Assembly (NCBI GenBank): GCA_029931535.1
Contig: JAQPZY010001561.1
Span: 3,194,001-3,258,000 of the forward strand
DNA from: Margaritifera margaritifera
Taxonomy: Eukaryota; Mollusca; Bivalvia; Unionida; Margaritiferidae
Direction of reading: 5' to 3'
DNA length: 64,000 nt
Under the pieces are notes generated by a model, which had not been told where the DNA came from, did not search any database, and was given only the letters and a program-made list of their open reading frames with translations. Both the position numbers and the translations under genes were made by a program. Numbering within the stretch: the first letter of the stretch is position 1; every line of letters begins with the position of its first letter. Below are positions 11,906 to 26,400 of this stretch, piece by piece.

Positions 11906-13841
11906 ATGATATTCGAGGATTCAAGTTTGGCTACTGCAACATGTAAATCAACTAAATATGTCATCATCAAGCAATAGTCAAACCGACTAACATAAAATTA
12001 TTGAGTATTTTTCCTTTTTTTCTTTTTCAGGTAAGTGATTTTGATTTATCTGCAAGAATATCAAGAAGTTTAGTAGTTTACAACTAGCACGTAAAGAAAT
12101 ACACAAGTGCGTTCCATATCGGTATGTACAAAACAATGATACATGCCTTACTTCCACTGAGTAGAAGCTTGCTTTTTGTTTGTTTGTTGTGTTTGTTGTG
12201 TTTTTATTTATGTTTTCTTTACAGGTTAAAACTTATCATTACTGGGATTTTAGCATTCATCTTCTTCTGATATTAAAAAATACGTGGGCATTAAATTTCT
12301 ACAAATTAGAAATTAAAAAGTCTTAATAAAGGTTATATGAGTTTTGTTTACAAAAATGACACTGTACAAAGATTTTATTTATCAAACAATTTAGACGGAA
12401 AGTACACCAAGAATGTCGCATGTTAAAATGTAAAACTAATTTTTCAAATAAAATTTTAACTGGAGCCTTTTCAAAGCAGTCAGATGATTGAGATCTAGTG
12501 TTGATATTTAAATTTTGATATTAATTTAAATCCTATCAACCCTCATTCATTAAAAACTTGGTTCAGATATTATAATACCATAAAAACTATACAGTAGTAA
12601 ACATTTTGGTATTGTATTACCTGCAAAAACAATTTCATTTTTTAAAATTCTTTTAAACTTATTAAAAAATATAAGATGGTATCATGATCCTGGAATCTTT
12701 TTGCAGACGGATTTCTGAAGAAAACTTGATATGGACATTTTTGAACAATTACATTTAAGTAGAATTGCGTAAAGACGAGTAGAAGATGTTATTTTTTTGT
12801 TTGTCTTTGTTTTTGTTTTTGTTTTTTTGTGGTGGGGGTGGGTGTGGGGTAAAAAAAAATTTTTTTGTTTTCCTTTCCCTGTGATTTGTCCAAATACATT
12901 TGCCAAATTTTTCGAAAGCAATATTTGATCATATTTTATATGTTCTAATTTATATTATGTAACTGTTCCTTTACATGATGTCCCTTTAGTTATAAATAAG
13001 ATGAATTCTGTTTAAGAGCTTCACGATTTCGATAGAACTAAATAACCCAAATTTCCTGCACCGACTATACTGACAGTTGTTAAGCATGTCCTCAATTTGC
13101 CTGTTCGAGAATATTGTGCATTATGTCTGGGAGATAACTCGGCTATAACGCGAACAGACTCTACAGAAGCTCTAATTCGAGTTGCGTCCCAGCCCATTAC
13201 CTGAATTAATACTCTCTTTCTATTGTAATCACAAAAATCAGAAGAGAAAGAATTAAAAAAAAGGGAAGCTTTTCTCTTTATTTTTGAAACGTTACGAGAA
13301 AGGTCGTAAATGTTCATTTGAATCAATATAGAACGGCAGAAAAGAAGCAGAATTTAACAATTAATTACATTTCTGTCCCAAAAGATGCCATTCAAAACTG
13401 GCGCAGATGTTGATGCTACATATTCAACGTATAGTATCTTTTCTGTTTGTTCGTCCGTACGTCTATATGTCCGTCACATATGGTTAAGTTTTGCGTCTTT
13501 GGCATTATTAACTGCATATACATGAAACTGTGTGGCGATGCTTCATGGTGATTACAACACCACTGCATCAAAAGTATATCAATGTGACCTATTTTTCACG
13601 CCACTGTGACTTCAGTTAAGTTTTGTGTTAGGTGAATTTCTCAGGCATAGTTGGCCACAGAATCGTGCAATTTTCTGTGTGGATGTGTCTTTGTAGATGC
13701 AACACAATCCAACAAAAAAAGGTAGATCAATATGGCGAGGTATTCATGTGTCGTGAGCACATTTCTAGTTTCTAGTTCATCTGGTGCAACGAATAGATTT
13801 ATACGATAATTTTCTTTTTTATTTCTTCGTGCGTACCAGAT
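11906..13841. other. Unassigned AT-rich sequence
   Basis: No repeat array or recognisable gene. A 101-codon minus-strand frame at 13021-13326 is the longest open frame. The sequence under it (13040-13200) is somewhat less AT-rich than its surroundings but carries no domain I recognise. A T/G-rich stretch lies at 12788-12860. Confidence 0.55.
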
Positions 13842-14432
13842 TCGGGGTTTATGTAAGCCACTGTTATGAATTCCCTGTGACAGTTATAAATCGGGGTCTA
13901 TGTAAGCCACTGTTCTGATTGGTTTCGTTTGGTTTTGTGGGGTTTGGCGCCAATTTTCAGCGCATGATACATGGCGGCTGGTATATTTGGTGGAGGAAGA
14001 CCCTGAGAAAAACCACCGACACTGGCAAGCATTCTCACATACCTATGTTTGTCGAGCCGAGACTCGAACTCACGCCGACAGAGGTGAGATGTGTGAGTGA
14101 ACCATACAAGCAAGCACCTTAAGCCAATCGCCCCCCCCCAAAAAAAAAAAAAAAAAAAAAAAAAATTGAATTTCCTCTGACAGTTATAATTCGGGGTCTA
14201 TGTAAGCCCCTGTTATCAATTCCATGTGACAGTTATGATTTGGGGTTTATGTAAGCCACTGTTATGAATTCCCTATGACAGTTATAATCTGGGGTCTATG
14301 TAAGTGACTGTTATCAATTCCCTGTGACAGCTATAATCTGGGGTCTATGTAAGTGACTGTTATCAATTCCCTGTGACAGCTATAATCTGGGGTGTATGTA
14401 AGTCACTGTTATCAATTCCCTGTGACAGTTAT
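13842..14432. repeat. 49-bp minisatellite split by a SINE
   Basis: Unit TCGGGGTCTATGTAAGCCAC continuing TGTTATGAATTCCCTGTGAC AGTTATAA. About two units lie left of the SINE at 13915-14165 and five lie to its right. The left side stops within ...CCACTGTT and the right side resumes at TGAATTTCCTCTGACAG, so the SINE entered inside a unit. Confidence 0.9.
13915..14165 (-). mobile_element. SINE family A, minus strand, with poly-A/C head junction
   Basis: Read on the minus strand it contains CACCTCTGTCGGCGTGAGTT, CGAGTCTCGGCTCG (B box region), CTTGCCAGTGTCGGTGG, CTTCCTCCACCAAATATACC and AGCCGCCATGTATCATGCGC, ending GGCGCCAAACCCCACAAAAC. It matches the copies at 52068 and 63108. A C9 plus A-rich tract lies at the end with the tRNA head (14131-14165). 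The A box is degraded. No target-site duplication is obvious. Confidence 0.85.
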
Positions 14433-14540
14433 ATGGTAAAGGGTTGTTACTTTTTTCTAATATTATTAGTTCTGACAAGTGTGTTGGGACCATTTTTAGT
14501 TTTGATTTTTTTATTTTTTATTTATTTAAAACTCCTTTTT

Positions 14541-14880
14541 AATTTGATTGATGATAAAAATCGATTAAGGAACGACAATTATAGATGGAGCAAAAATCGA
14601 TTAGGTATTTGAAATATTTTTTTTTCAATTTGATTGATGATAAAAATAGATTAAGGAACGACAATTATAGATGGAGCAAAAATTGATTAGGTATTTGAAA
14701 TATTTTTTTTTCAATTTGATTGATGATAAAAATCGATTAAGGAACGACAATTATAGATGGAGCAAAAATCGATTAGGTATTTGAAATATTTTTTTTCAAT
14801 TTGATTGATGATAAAAATAGATTAAGGAACGACAATTATAGATGGAGCAAAAATCGATTAGGTATTTGAAATATTTTTGG
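14541..14880. repeat. 86-bp minisatellite, 4 copies
   Basis: AATTTGATTGATGATAAAAA begins each of four units of 86, 86, 85 and about 83 bp. Each unit holds two ATCGATTARG motifs. Copies differ at only a few sites (ATCG versus ATAG or ATTG). Confidence 0.95.
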
Positions 14881-15311
14881 TACTTTTGTTCCATTCGTTG
14901 CTATTAAAAGGCACTCGAAGTGGATAGGTATTTTAGTGTTTTCGCACTCTGAAAGTCGGATTTCATCTCTCACAAGAGGAATTATATCTCAATTATTATA
15001 CAAAAGTAAATTCGTTATCCTCTGTACTTTTCACACACACACACACACACGCACACACACACCTTCCTAACTTCTTTTCCATTTCTAGTTTACTTTCAGA
15101 GAGTATGCACGGAATATATTGCAAGTGAAACTGGTTGGCTAAATTTAAAATTTAAACCAAAAGAACAAAAAAATGGTCATTATTGCCTCAAAGCCCCGAA
15201 AGCATTATAACAATAGCGTAGATAAAAACGGGAACAAATGAAGTATCAAAGTAAACTGGAAACAGTCAGTTTAGATCGGAGACAAATATTCATAAAAAAA
15301 TAGCACATCAG
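14881..15311. other. Unassigned sequence with AC microsatellite
   Basis: Contains an AC repeat at 15032-15061. Nothing else recognised. Confidence 0.7.
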
Positions 15312-16320
15312 TGATCATATTACTAAAAATTACGTCACTTATCATATTGATAAAAAGCACGTCACTGATCATATTACTAAAAAGCATGTCACTGATCATA
15401 TTACTAAAAAGCACGTCACTGATCATATTACTAAAAAGCACGTCCCTGATCATATTACTAAAAAGCACGTCACTGATCAATTTACCAAAAAATACTTCAG
15501 ATCATATTACTAAAAAGCACGTCACTGATCATATTGCTAAAAAGCACGTCACTGATCATATTACTAAAAAGCATGTCCCTGATCATATTACTAAAAAGCA
15601 TGTCCCTGATCATATTACTAAAAAGCATGTCACTGATCATATTACTAAAAAGCACGTCACTGATCATATTACTAAAAAGCATGTCACTGATCATATTACT
15701 AAAAAGCATGTCACTGATCATATTACTAGAAAGCACGTCACTGATTATATTACTAAAAAGCACGTCACTGATCATATTACTAAAAAGCACGTCACTGATC
15801 ATATTACTAAAAAGCACGTCACTGATCATATTACTAAAAAGCACGTCACTGATCATATTACTATAAAGCACGTCTCTGATCATATTACTAAAATGTACGT
15901 TACTGATCATATTACTATAAAGCACGTCTCTGATCATATTACTAAAATGTACGTCACTGATCATATTACTAAAAAGCACGTCTCTGATCATATTGCTAAA
16001 AAGCGCATTCACTGATCATATTACTATAAAGCATGTCTCTGATCATATTACTAAAATGTACGTCTCTGATCATATTGCTAAAAAGCGCATTCACTGATCA
16101 TATTACTATAAAGCATGTCTCTGATCATATTACTAAAAAGCATGTCTCTGATCATATTACTAAAATGCACGTCTCTGATCATATTACTAAAAAGCGCATT
16201 CACTGATCATATTGCTAAAAAGCGCATTCACTGATCATATTACTAAAAAGCACGTCACTGATCATATTACTAAAATGTACGTCACTGATCATATTACTAA
16301 AAAGCACGTCACTGATCATA
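15312..16320. repeat. 27-bp minisatellite, about 37 copies
   Basis: Unit GATCATATTACTAAAAAGCA + CGTCACT. Because 27 is a multiple of three and the unit lacks stops in several frames, open frames exist on both strands (9-residue repeats DHITKKHVT on plus, ISDVLFSNM on minus). Simultaneous openness on both strands, and length changes at 15493 and 16005 that break frame, argue against coding. Each unit carries the palindrome TGATCA. Confidence 0.92.
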
Positions 16321-16570
16321 ATTTTTGCCACTTTGTTATTTTTAGAGTTGACATGGTAAGATCAAACAAAATGGCATACATACCTTCACTGGCCGAACGA
16401 ATAAAAAAGACAAATATGTATCAGAAAGTGAAAACGAAATTTCCAGCTCAGTGGTGTGTTCTTTAGTCATATTGGCAGTGACTTTTGATTTTAATGAATA
16501 TTGTTATCCGATTTTAACTGATTGTTTACACGTAATTTACAATACAATCAACCATTTTGGTGAAGAGAAG

Positions 16571-18180
<1,610 letters not shown>

Positions 18181-18268
18181 TTGGTTCAAACGTTTACCAT
18201 GACGTGGGTTGGTTCAAACAATTACGATGACGTGGGTTGGTTCAAACATTTTACGATGACGTGGGTTT
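18181..18268. repeat. 29-bp direct repeat, 3 copies
   Basis: GGTTCAAACRWTTACSATGA + CGTGGGTT occurs three times in succession with small differences. Confidence 0.85.
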
Positions 18269-18460
18269 CAAAATAATGCAAATTAAAAAAAAAAAAAAAC
18301 GTTAGCGTCATTAGATTTGCACGAAAACTTGTAGCTAATCACTGATGAGCTAATATGAAAAATGTTGACACATACATTGTTTCTATTTCAACAGTATTCA
18401 AAGTCCTTCAGCTAATTGGACAGTATAATATAGCCTCAGTATAAAGTGGCGTATATAAGA

Positions 18461-18948
18461 CCGTGGCGATTAATAAATGTAAACACAGTTACAACCTTCC
18501 TGAACCGTGGCGAGTAATAAATGTAAACACAGTTACAACCTTCCTGAACCGTGGCGACTTATAAATGTAAACACAGTTACAACCTTCCTGAACCGTGGCG
18601 ACTAATAAATGTAAACACAGTTACAACCTTTCCGAACCGTGGCGACTAATAAATGTAAACACAGTTACAACCTTCCTGAACCGTGGCGACTAATAAATGT
18701 AAACACAGTTACAACCTTCCCGAACCGTGGCGACTAATAAATGTAAACACAGTTACAACCTTCCCAAACCGTGGCGACTAATAAATGTAAACACAGTTAC
18801 AACCTTCCCGAACCGTTGCGACTAATAAATGTAAACACAGTTACAACCTTCCCGAACCGTTGCGACTAATAAATGTAAACACAGTTACAACCTTCCTGAA
18901 CCGTTGCGACTAATAAATGTAAACACAGACAGTTACAACCTTCCTGAA
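18461..18948. repeat. 44-bp minisatellite, 11 copies
   Basis: CCGTGGCGACTAATAAATGT followed by AAACACAGTTACAACCTTCC. Spacing is 44 bp throughout until the last unit, which carries a 4-bp ACAG gain. A G-to-T variant (CCGTTGCG) is confined to the last three units, showing local spread of a variant. Confidence 0.95.
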
Positions 18949-20246
18949 CTATCTGCTCTGGTAGTCAATAGCGTTTACACTGTGTACATATTTTCGTCAC
19001 AAGATTATAACGAATATAAAATTTGAGCGGGAATTAGTTAACTCCCTAATTCACAAAATATTTATGCACGCTAAAATTGTGTAATTTACACTACAACTTG
19101 CTTCAACAACCATCTCCTGAGATCAATATACGGTATAATCAGTATTCGGATTGAGGGTGGTTGGTAAGGTTGCAAGGATAAAGACCAAAGTATTCAATTT
19201 CTTCGAATAAAGAAGGTGCCAATAACACCAGGGTGTGGCTAACATCTGGTTGTGTAGAATCGATGATATAATCAATTTGTTTGAAAGGTAATTGCAGACT
19301 AAATCAAGCTGCACAGACATAATAGGAACTGAGATTTATTCCAGGATCATTTAATTTATTATACCCTTCGTGAAAGGTCAAATAACATTCTCATAGATCT
19401 GGTTAACACAGCAGGAAAAAAAAGTTTTATATAAAGAGATAGAGATAGGAAAGGAACCGCAGATGCGTTGGAAGCCGGGGAGTGGCTATCTAACGCTCAT
19501 TCTGCAGCTATAAATTGATTTCAACGCTATATTAATCGGCTGGTCTACAATTATATCTGCAAATTACACGAGTAGCTCACACATTTAGACTTAAAGTAAA
19601 CGATTTTTCCAAAATGCATTCTATAAGTTGAACTTATTCACGCAAGTTTTCAACGCATGAGTCTGCACTTATAATATTTTTTAACGAAAACGTTACCGAA
19701 AATCTCAACCCATTGTGGCATCATCGCTGCTGCTACTGATGTATACATTTGCGAAGTGATCTTTAAGTGTCTCTGTCTAACGCAGACGAGAAAATTTTGA
19801 ATTTTTGGTACAAATATGTTTTTCTTCTGATAAGACTCTCGCAAATTTACATGTAAACTTTGTGTTTCCGCACAATTGTTGCATCTTTGAAAGCATGGTT
19901 TTTAAGGTTCCGCTCCTTTTTACATTTGTCATGAGTCGTTATTAATGGCTTCAGAACCGGTCTAGGCTGCTGCACTTTAATGATATACTTTGGATTCGGA
20001 TTGAGCGTGACAGCGTCCGAACGTACCACAACTGTGACAAACACAATCAAACTTAAAACGTTACGATATACTGATCTCTGATTCAAAGCAAAAACATAAT
20101 CTGAATTTTTTGTCATCTCTGCAGTATTAAAAAAGCGTCTAAAATAGATCTTCACAAACCAGTTTACTTTAGGACCTTTGATGCATTTGTAATTATCACG
20201 TGACTGTAAAAAAAAAGTTATTCTTAAGCTTGAGAAAATTGTTTCT
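18949..20246. other. Unassigned AT-rich sequence
   Basis: Only short open frames (at most 102 codons, minus strand 19847-20155) with no recognisable motif. Nothing supported. Confidence 0.6.
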
Positions 20247-20512
20247 TTTAATGTTGTGGTTATGCAACTGGTGAAGGGATATTGTTTATAAAATGTGTGC
20301 TAAATCTCATTGTTTAATGTTGTGGTTATGCAACTGGCGAAGGGATATTGTTTATAAAATGTGTGCTAAATCTCATTGTTTAATGCTGTGGTTATGCAAC
20401 TTGCGAAGGGATATTGTTTAAAAAATGTGTGCTAAATCTCATTGTTTAATGCTGTGGTTATGCAACTGGCGAAGAGATATTGTTTATAAAATGTGTGCTA
20501 AATCTCATTGTC
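20247..20512. repeat. 66-bp minisatellite, 4 copies
   Basis: TTTAATGTTGTGGTTATGCA begins each unit and GCTAAATCTCATTG ends it. Copies are nearly identical (TTG/CTG and GGTG/GGCG differences). Confidence 0.95.
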
Positions 20513-20734
20513 TGATCTGTGGCATTATGTTATTTTGTCATGTACATTTAGACTAAAAGGTAATAATTTCAATGCAGTAAATCAGAATTTTTGAAGTACT
20601 TTTCCTAAAGATGTGGTTAATTATTAGACTATGTGATAATGTAAATAAAACTACATGAAACTGCATGACCACACATGCAACAGTGTCTAGAAAACAGAGT
20701 TGCATGAGATACAGAGTGACTGGCATACTTTGCC

Positions 20735-21748
20735 AAAGCAATTATGATTGCCATAGATATCTAACTACAATATGAGAGAGAGAGAGAGAGCATACTTTTT
20801 CAAAGCAATTGTGATTGTCATAGATATCAAACTACAATATGAGAGAGAGAGAGAGGGGGGGGGGGGCATACTTTGCCAAGCAATTATGATTGCCATAGAT
20901 ATCTAACTACAATATGAGAGAGAGAGGGCATACTTTGCCAAAGTAATTATGATTGCCATAGATATCTAACTACAATATGAGAGAGAGGGCATACTTTGCC
21001 AAAGCAATTATGATTGCCATAGATATCTAACTACAATATGAGAGAAAGAGAGGGCATACTTTGCCAAATCAATTATGATTGCCATAGATATCTAACTACA
21101 ATATGAGAGAGAGAGAGAGGGCATACTTTGCCAAAGCAATTATGATTGCCATAGATATCTAACTACAATATGAGAGAGAGAGAGGGTATACTTTGCCAAA
21201 GCAATTATGATTGCCATAGATATCTAACTACAATATGAGAGAGAGAGAGGGCATACTTTACCAAGGCAATTATGATTGCGATAGATATCTAACTACAATA
21301 TGAGAGAGAGAGAGAGGGCATACTTTGCCAAATCAATTATGTGTGCCATAGATATCTAACTACAATATGAGAGAGAGAGAGGGCATACTTTGCCAAAGCA
21401 ATTATGATTGCCATAGATATCTAACTACAATATGAGAGAGAGGGCATACATTGCCAAAGCAATTATGATTGCCATAGATATCTAACTACAATATGAGAGA
21501 GAGAGAGAGGGCATACTTTGCCAAAGCAATTATGATTGCCATAGATATCTAACTACAATATGAAAGAGAGGGCATACATTGCCAAAGCAATTATGATTGC
21601 CATATATATCTAACTACAATATGAGAGAGAGAGAGGGCATACTTTGCCAAAGCAATTATGATTGCCATAGATATCTAACTACAATATGAGAGAGAGAGAC
21701 GGCATACTTTGCCAAATCAATTATGATTGCCATAGATATCTAACTACA

Positions 21749-21803
<55 letters not shown>

Positions 21804-21945
21804 TATTTTGCCAAAGCAATTATGATTGCCATTAATATCTAACTACAATATGAGAGAGAGAGAGAGAGGTCATACTTTGCCAAAGCAATTATGATTGCCA
21901 TAGATATATAGCTACAATATGAGAGAGAAAGAGAGAGAGATTGTT
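20735..21945. repeat. Compound minisatellite with a GA tract in each unit, about 18 copies
   Basis: A conserved part of about 50 bp (CATACTTTGCCAAAGCAATT, then ATGATTGCCATAGATATCTA, ACTACAATATGA) alternates with a GA run that varies from about 3 to more than 20 dinucleotides (longest near 21753-21799). The unit therefore ranges from roughly 58 to 100 bp. One unit near 20858 has a G10 run. Confidence 0.93.
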
Positions 21946-23435
21946 ATAGCATAACTTTCACTTGGTCACTTAATGACATGCACGATCCCATTACACAACA
22001 AATGTCTTGCTTTATCTATCGCTCTAAATACTGCTTTACTCCTTTCAAGTTACACTACTGTGCATTAAAACGATGTCATTCCATGGACGACTGCAGTAAA
22101 TAGTTTTCTATTACCATAGACATTTATGTCAAAGCATCTTGAGATCTACCTGATATTCGCGTCTCAGACTACACATGTAGGCGTCATGTGACCATCGTAC
22201 TTGTAGTCATGCTCTATTTTTAAAACGGAAACCCCTACGTACGTCTAAATGTGACCTTCGTTCAACGCTATTTTTGACCTTTTTACATTGAACACAATCT
22301 TGATTTCACGAGTTTTCAACACTTGGAATCAGACTCAAAAATGTAACGAAAAAAAAATTCAAATTAAAAATTTATGAAAAGTTTTAAAAAGTGCCCTTTG
22401 AAGTGTCGCCCCTAATCTTAGCTGATAACATTATTTATATTGAAACGACCCTATAAAGTGCCTGATGTATTTGCGCAGACACTACAAAATACATATCTGA
22501 CTGAAGAAGAATGTCCATGGAGCAAATAAGATCAATCTATTTAAGCGAATAATTATTAGTTTAGTTTGAGAGCATGCGTTTTGCTTTAGAACTTCTGCTT
22601 TCTACTTTTCCACCGATAACCCCCGCCCTTCCCACTATGCATGCACAGGAAGCGGAAAGGAGACATGATATCATCGAAAAAAAATATATTTTTGTGGTAT
22701 ACACTGCTTTTGTACTTCGCGAGAGACGGGTACACTATTCTGCCATTATAACATAACTTTGTCTTGCATCAGTGTGCGAAAGATGTTCCAGTATTGTCGG
22801 GCACATATTCTATTTTCATTGTACATGACTGGTACAACATTCTGCTATTTACAGAACAATGTTGTTGGCAAAATTGACAAACACTTTAAAAGGATTATTT
22901 CTTTACATTACTGGAGTAAAATCCTTGCAACTGACAATGTCCAAATTACTTCTCTTGTGCAATACTTAGGCAGTAAGTACAACTGTAATTTGCACCACAA
23001 GCAATCACAAAAACTGAACTAGATCTGCTATTGTCCTATTGGTTTTCATTAACGTAAGATGCTGATTATATTTGAAAAATAGCATAACTTGTAGTATTTA
23101 AAAACTGTCTATTATACGATGCCTTTAAAACTATTGTCCAGTTTCAAATGCACATCTCTCATCGTAAGATTGTGACAAGTCACATGCAGCTCCAAGCCCA
23201 ATATTCTTTGCAAGTATGCTAGTCATTGTTAGACTGTGCGCCCATCTCAATATGGCCCCAAATACAGCTACAAGCGGGGCTTGCAAATATGAAGCCGTCA
23301 TCAGGAAATGACATGGATGTTAGTTTACAATCTTAATAGCATGTGCAAATATTTAAAGATCTTTTTTTGTGATGTTTTCCAAGTGTTCTTAAACAAAGAA
23401 ATTATGCTGAGTTACAAATGAATGACTCACAGGAG
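21946..23435. other. Unassigned sequence
   Basis: Slightly less AT-rich than average. The longest open frame is 87 codons (plus 22759-23022) without any recognised domain. I see no repeat or gene. Confidence 0.6.
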
Positions 23436-26400
23436 ACATTGGCCTTTATTACAAGATCAAGCAGACATTGGCCTGTATTAGAAGATCAAGCAGACATTGG
23501 CCTTTATTACAAGATCAAGCAGACATTGGCCTTTATTACAAGATCAAGCAGACGTTGGCCTGTATTACAAGATCAAGCAGACATTGGCCTTTCTTTTAAG
23601 ATCAAGCAAACATCGGCCTTTATTACAAGATCAAGCAGACATTGGCCTTTCTTTTAGGATCAAGCAGACATTGGCCTTTATTACAAGATCAAGCAGACAT
23701 TGGCCTTTATTACACGATCAAGCAGATATTGGCCTTTATTACAAGATCAAGCAGACATTGGCCTTTATTACATAATCAAGCAGACATTGGCCTTTCTTTT
23801 AAGATCAAGCAAACATCGGCCTTTACTACAAGATCAAGCAGACATTGGCCTTTCTTTTAGGATCAAGCAGACATTGGCCTTTATTACAAGATCAAGCAGA
23901 CATTGGCCTTTCTTTTAAGATCAAGCAGATATTGGCCTTTATTACAAGATCAAGCAGACATTGGCCTTTATTACATAATCAAGCAGACATTGGCCTTTAT
24001 TACAAGATCAAGCAGACATTGGCCTTTATTACATAATCAAGCAGACATTGGCCTTTATTACAATATCAAGCAGACACTGGCCTTTATTACAATATCAAGC
24101 AGACATTGGCCTTTATTACAAGATCAAGCAGACATTGGCCTTTATTACATAATCAAGCAGACATTGGCCTTTATTACAATATCAAGCAGACACTGGCCTT
24201 TATTACAATATCAAGCAGACATTGGCCTTTATTACAAGATCAAGCAGACATTGGCCTTTATTATAACATCAAGTAGACACTTGCCTTTATTACAATATCA
24301 AGCAGACATTGGCCTTTATTACAATATCAAGCAGACATTGGTCTTTATTACAAGATCAAGCAGACATTGGCCTTTATTACAAGATCAAGAAGACACTGGC
24401 CTTTGTTACAAGATCAAGCAGACAATGGCCTTTATTACAAGATCAAGCAGACATTGGACTTTATTACAAGATCAAGCAGACATTGGCCTTTGTTACAAGA
24501 TCAAGCAGGCATTGGCCTTTCTTTCAAGATCAAGCAGATATTGGACTTTATTACAAGATCAAGCAGACATTGGCCTTTATTACAAGATCAAGCAGACATT
24601 GGTCTTTGTTACAAGATCAAGCAGACATTGGCCTTTATTTCACGATCAAGCAGACATTGTCCTTTTTTACAAGATCAAGCAGACATTGTCCTTTATTACA
24701 AGATCAAGCAGACATTGGCCTTTGTTACAAGATCAAGCAGACATTGTCCTTTATTACAAGATCAAGCAGACATTGGCCTTTATTACAAGATCAAGCAGAC
24801 ATTGGCCTTTATTACAAGATCAAGCAGACATTGGCCTTTATTACAAGATCAAGCAGACATTGGCCTTTATTACAAGATCAAGCAGACATTGTCCTTTATT
24901 ACACGATCAAGCAGACATTGTCCTTTATTACAAGATCAAGCAGACATTGGCCTTTATTACAAGATCAAGCAGACATTGGCCTTTGTTACAAGATCAAGCA
25001 GATATTGGCCTTTATTACAAGATCAAGCAGACATTGGCCTTTATTAAACGATCAAGCAGATACTGGCCTTTATTACAATATCAAGCAGACATTGGCCTTT
25101 ATTACACGATCAAGCAGACATTAACCTTTTTTACAAGATCAAGCAGACATTGACCTTTTTTACAAGATCAAGCAGACATTGACCTTTTTTACAAGATCAA
25201 GCAGACATTGGCCTTTATTACAAGATCAAGCAGACATTGGCCTTTGTTACAAGATCAAGCAGACATTGGCCTTTATTACACGATCAAGCAGACATTGGCC
25301 TTTATTACAAGATCAAGCAGACATTGGCCTTTGTTGCAAGATCAAGCAGACATTGGCCTTTATTACAAGATCAAGCAGACATTGGCCTTTATTACACGAT
25401 CAAGCAGATACTGGCCTTTATTACAATATCAAGCAGACATTGGCCTTTATTACACGATCAAGCAGACATTGACCTTTTTTACAAGATCAAGCAGACATTG
25501 ACCTTTTTTACAAGATCAAGCAGACATTGACCTTTTTTACAAGATCAAGCAGACATTGGCCTTTATTACAAGATCAAGCAGACATTGGCCTTTGTTACAA
25601 GATCAAGCAGACATTGGCCTTTATTACAAGATCAAGGAGACATTGGCCTTTATTACACGATCAAGCAGACACTGGCCTTTATTACAATATCAAGCAGACA
25701 TTGGCCTTTATTACACGATAAAGCAGACATTGACCTTTTTTTACAAGATCAAGCAGACATTGGCCTTTATTACAAGATCAAGCAGACATTGGCCTTTATT
25801 ACAAGATCAAGCAGACAGTGGCCTTTATTACACGATCAAGCAGACATTGGCCTTTATTACACGATCAAGCAGACATTGGCCTTTATTACAAGATCAAGCA
25901 GACATTGGCCTTTATTACAAGATCAAGCAGACATTGGCCTTTGTTACAAGATCAAGCAGACATTGACCTTTATTACAATATCAAGCAGACATTGGCCTTT
26001 ATTACAAGATCAAGCAGACATTGACCTTTTTTACAAGATCAAGCAGACATTGGCCTTTGTTACAAGATCAAGCAGACATTGTCCTTTATTACAAGATCAA
26101 GCAGACATTGGCCTTTATTACACGATCAAGCAGACATTGGCCTTTATTACAAGATCTAGGAGACATTGGCTTTTATTACAAGATCAAGCAGACATTGACC
26201 TTTTTTACAAGATCAAGCAGACATTGGCCTTTATTACACGATCAAGCAGACATTGGCCTTTCTTTTAAGATCAAGCAGATATTGGCCTTTATTACAATAT
26301 CAAGCAGACATTGGCCTTTTTTACAAGATCAAGCAGACATTGGCCTTTGTTACAAGATCAAGCAGACATTGTCCTTTATTACATGATCAAGCAGACATTG

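Noticed and set aside
13021..13326. 101-codon minus-strand frame as a gene or exon
   Set aside because: No domain, no splice-site pattern I could defend, and no second copy in the window to compare.
15311..16015. 234-codon frame with 9-residue repeats as a gene
   Set aside because: Both strands are open at once, and unit length changes break the frame, so it behaves as non-coding satellite.
20735..21945. CRISPR-like repeat-spacer pattern
   Set aside because: The variable parts are only GA runs of different length, not unique spacers.
23903..25153. 416-codon plus-strand open frame as a repeat protein gene
   Set aside because: All three frames of the same strand are open because the 29-bp unit lacks stops; no start context, splice sites or codon preference were seen.
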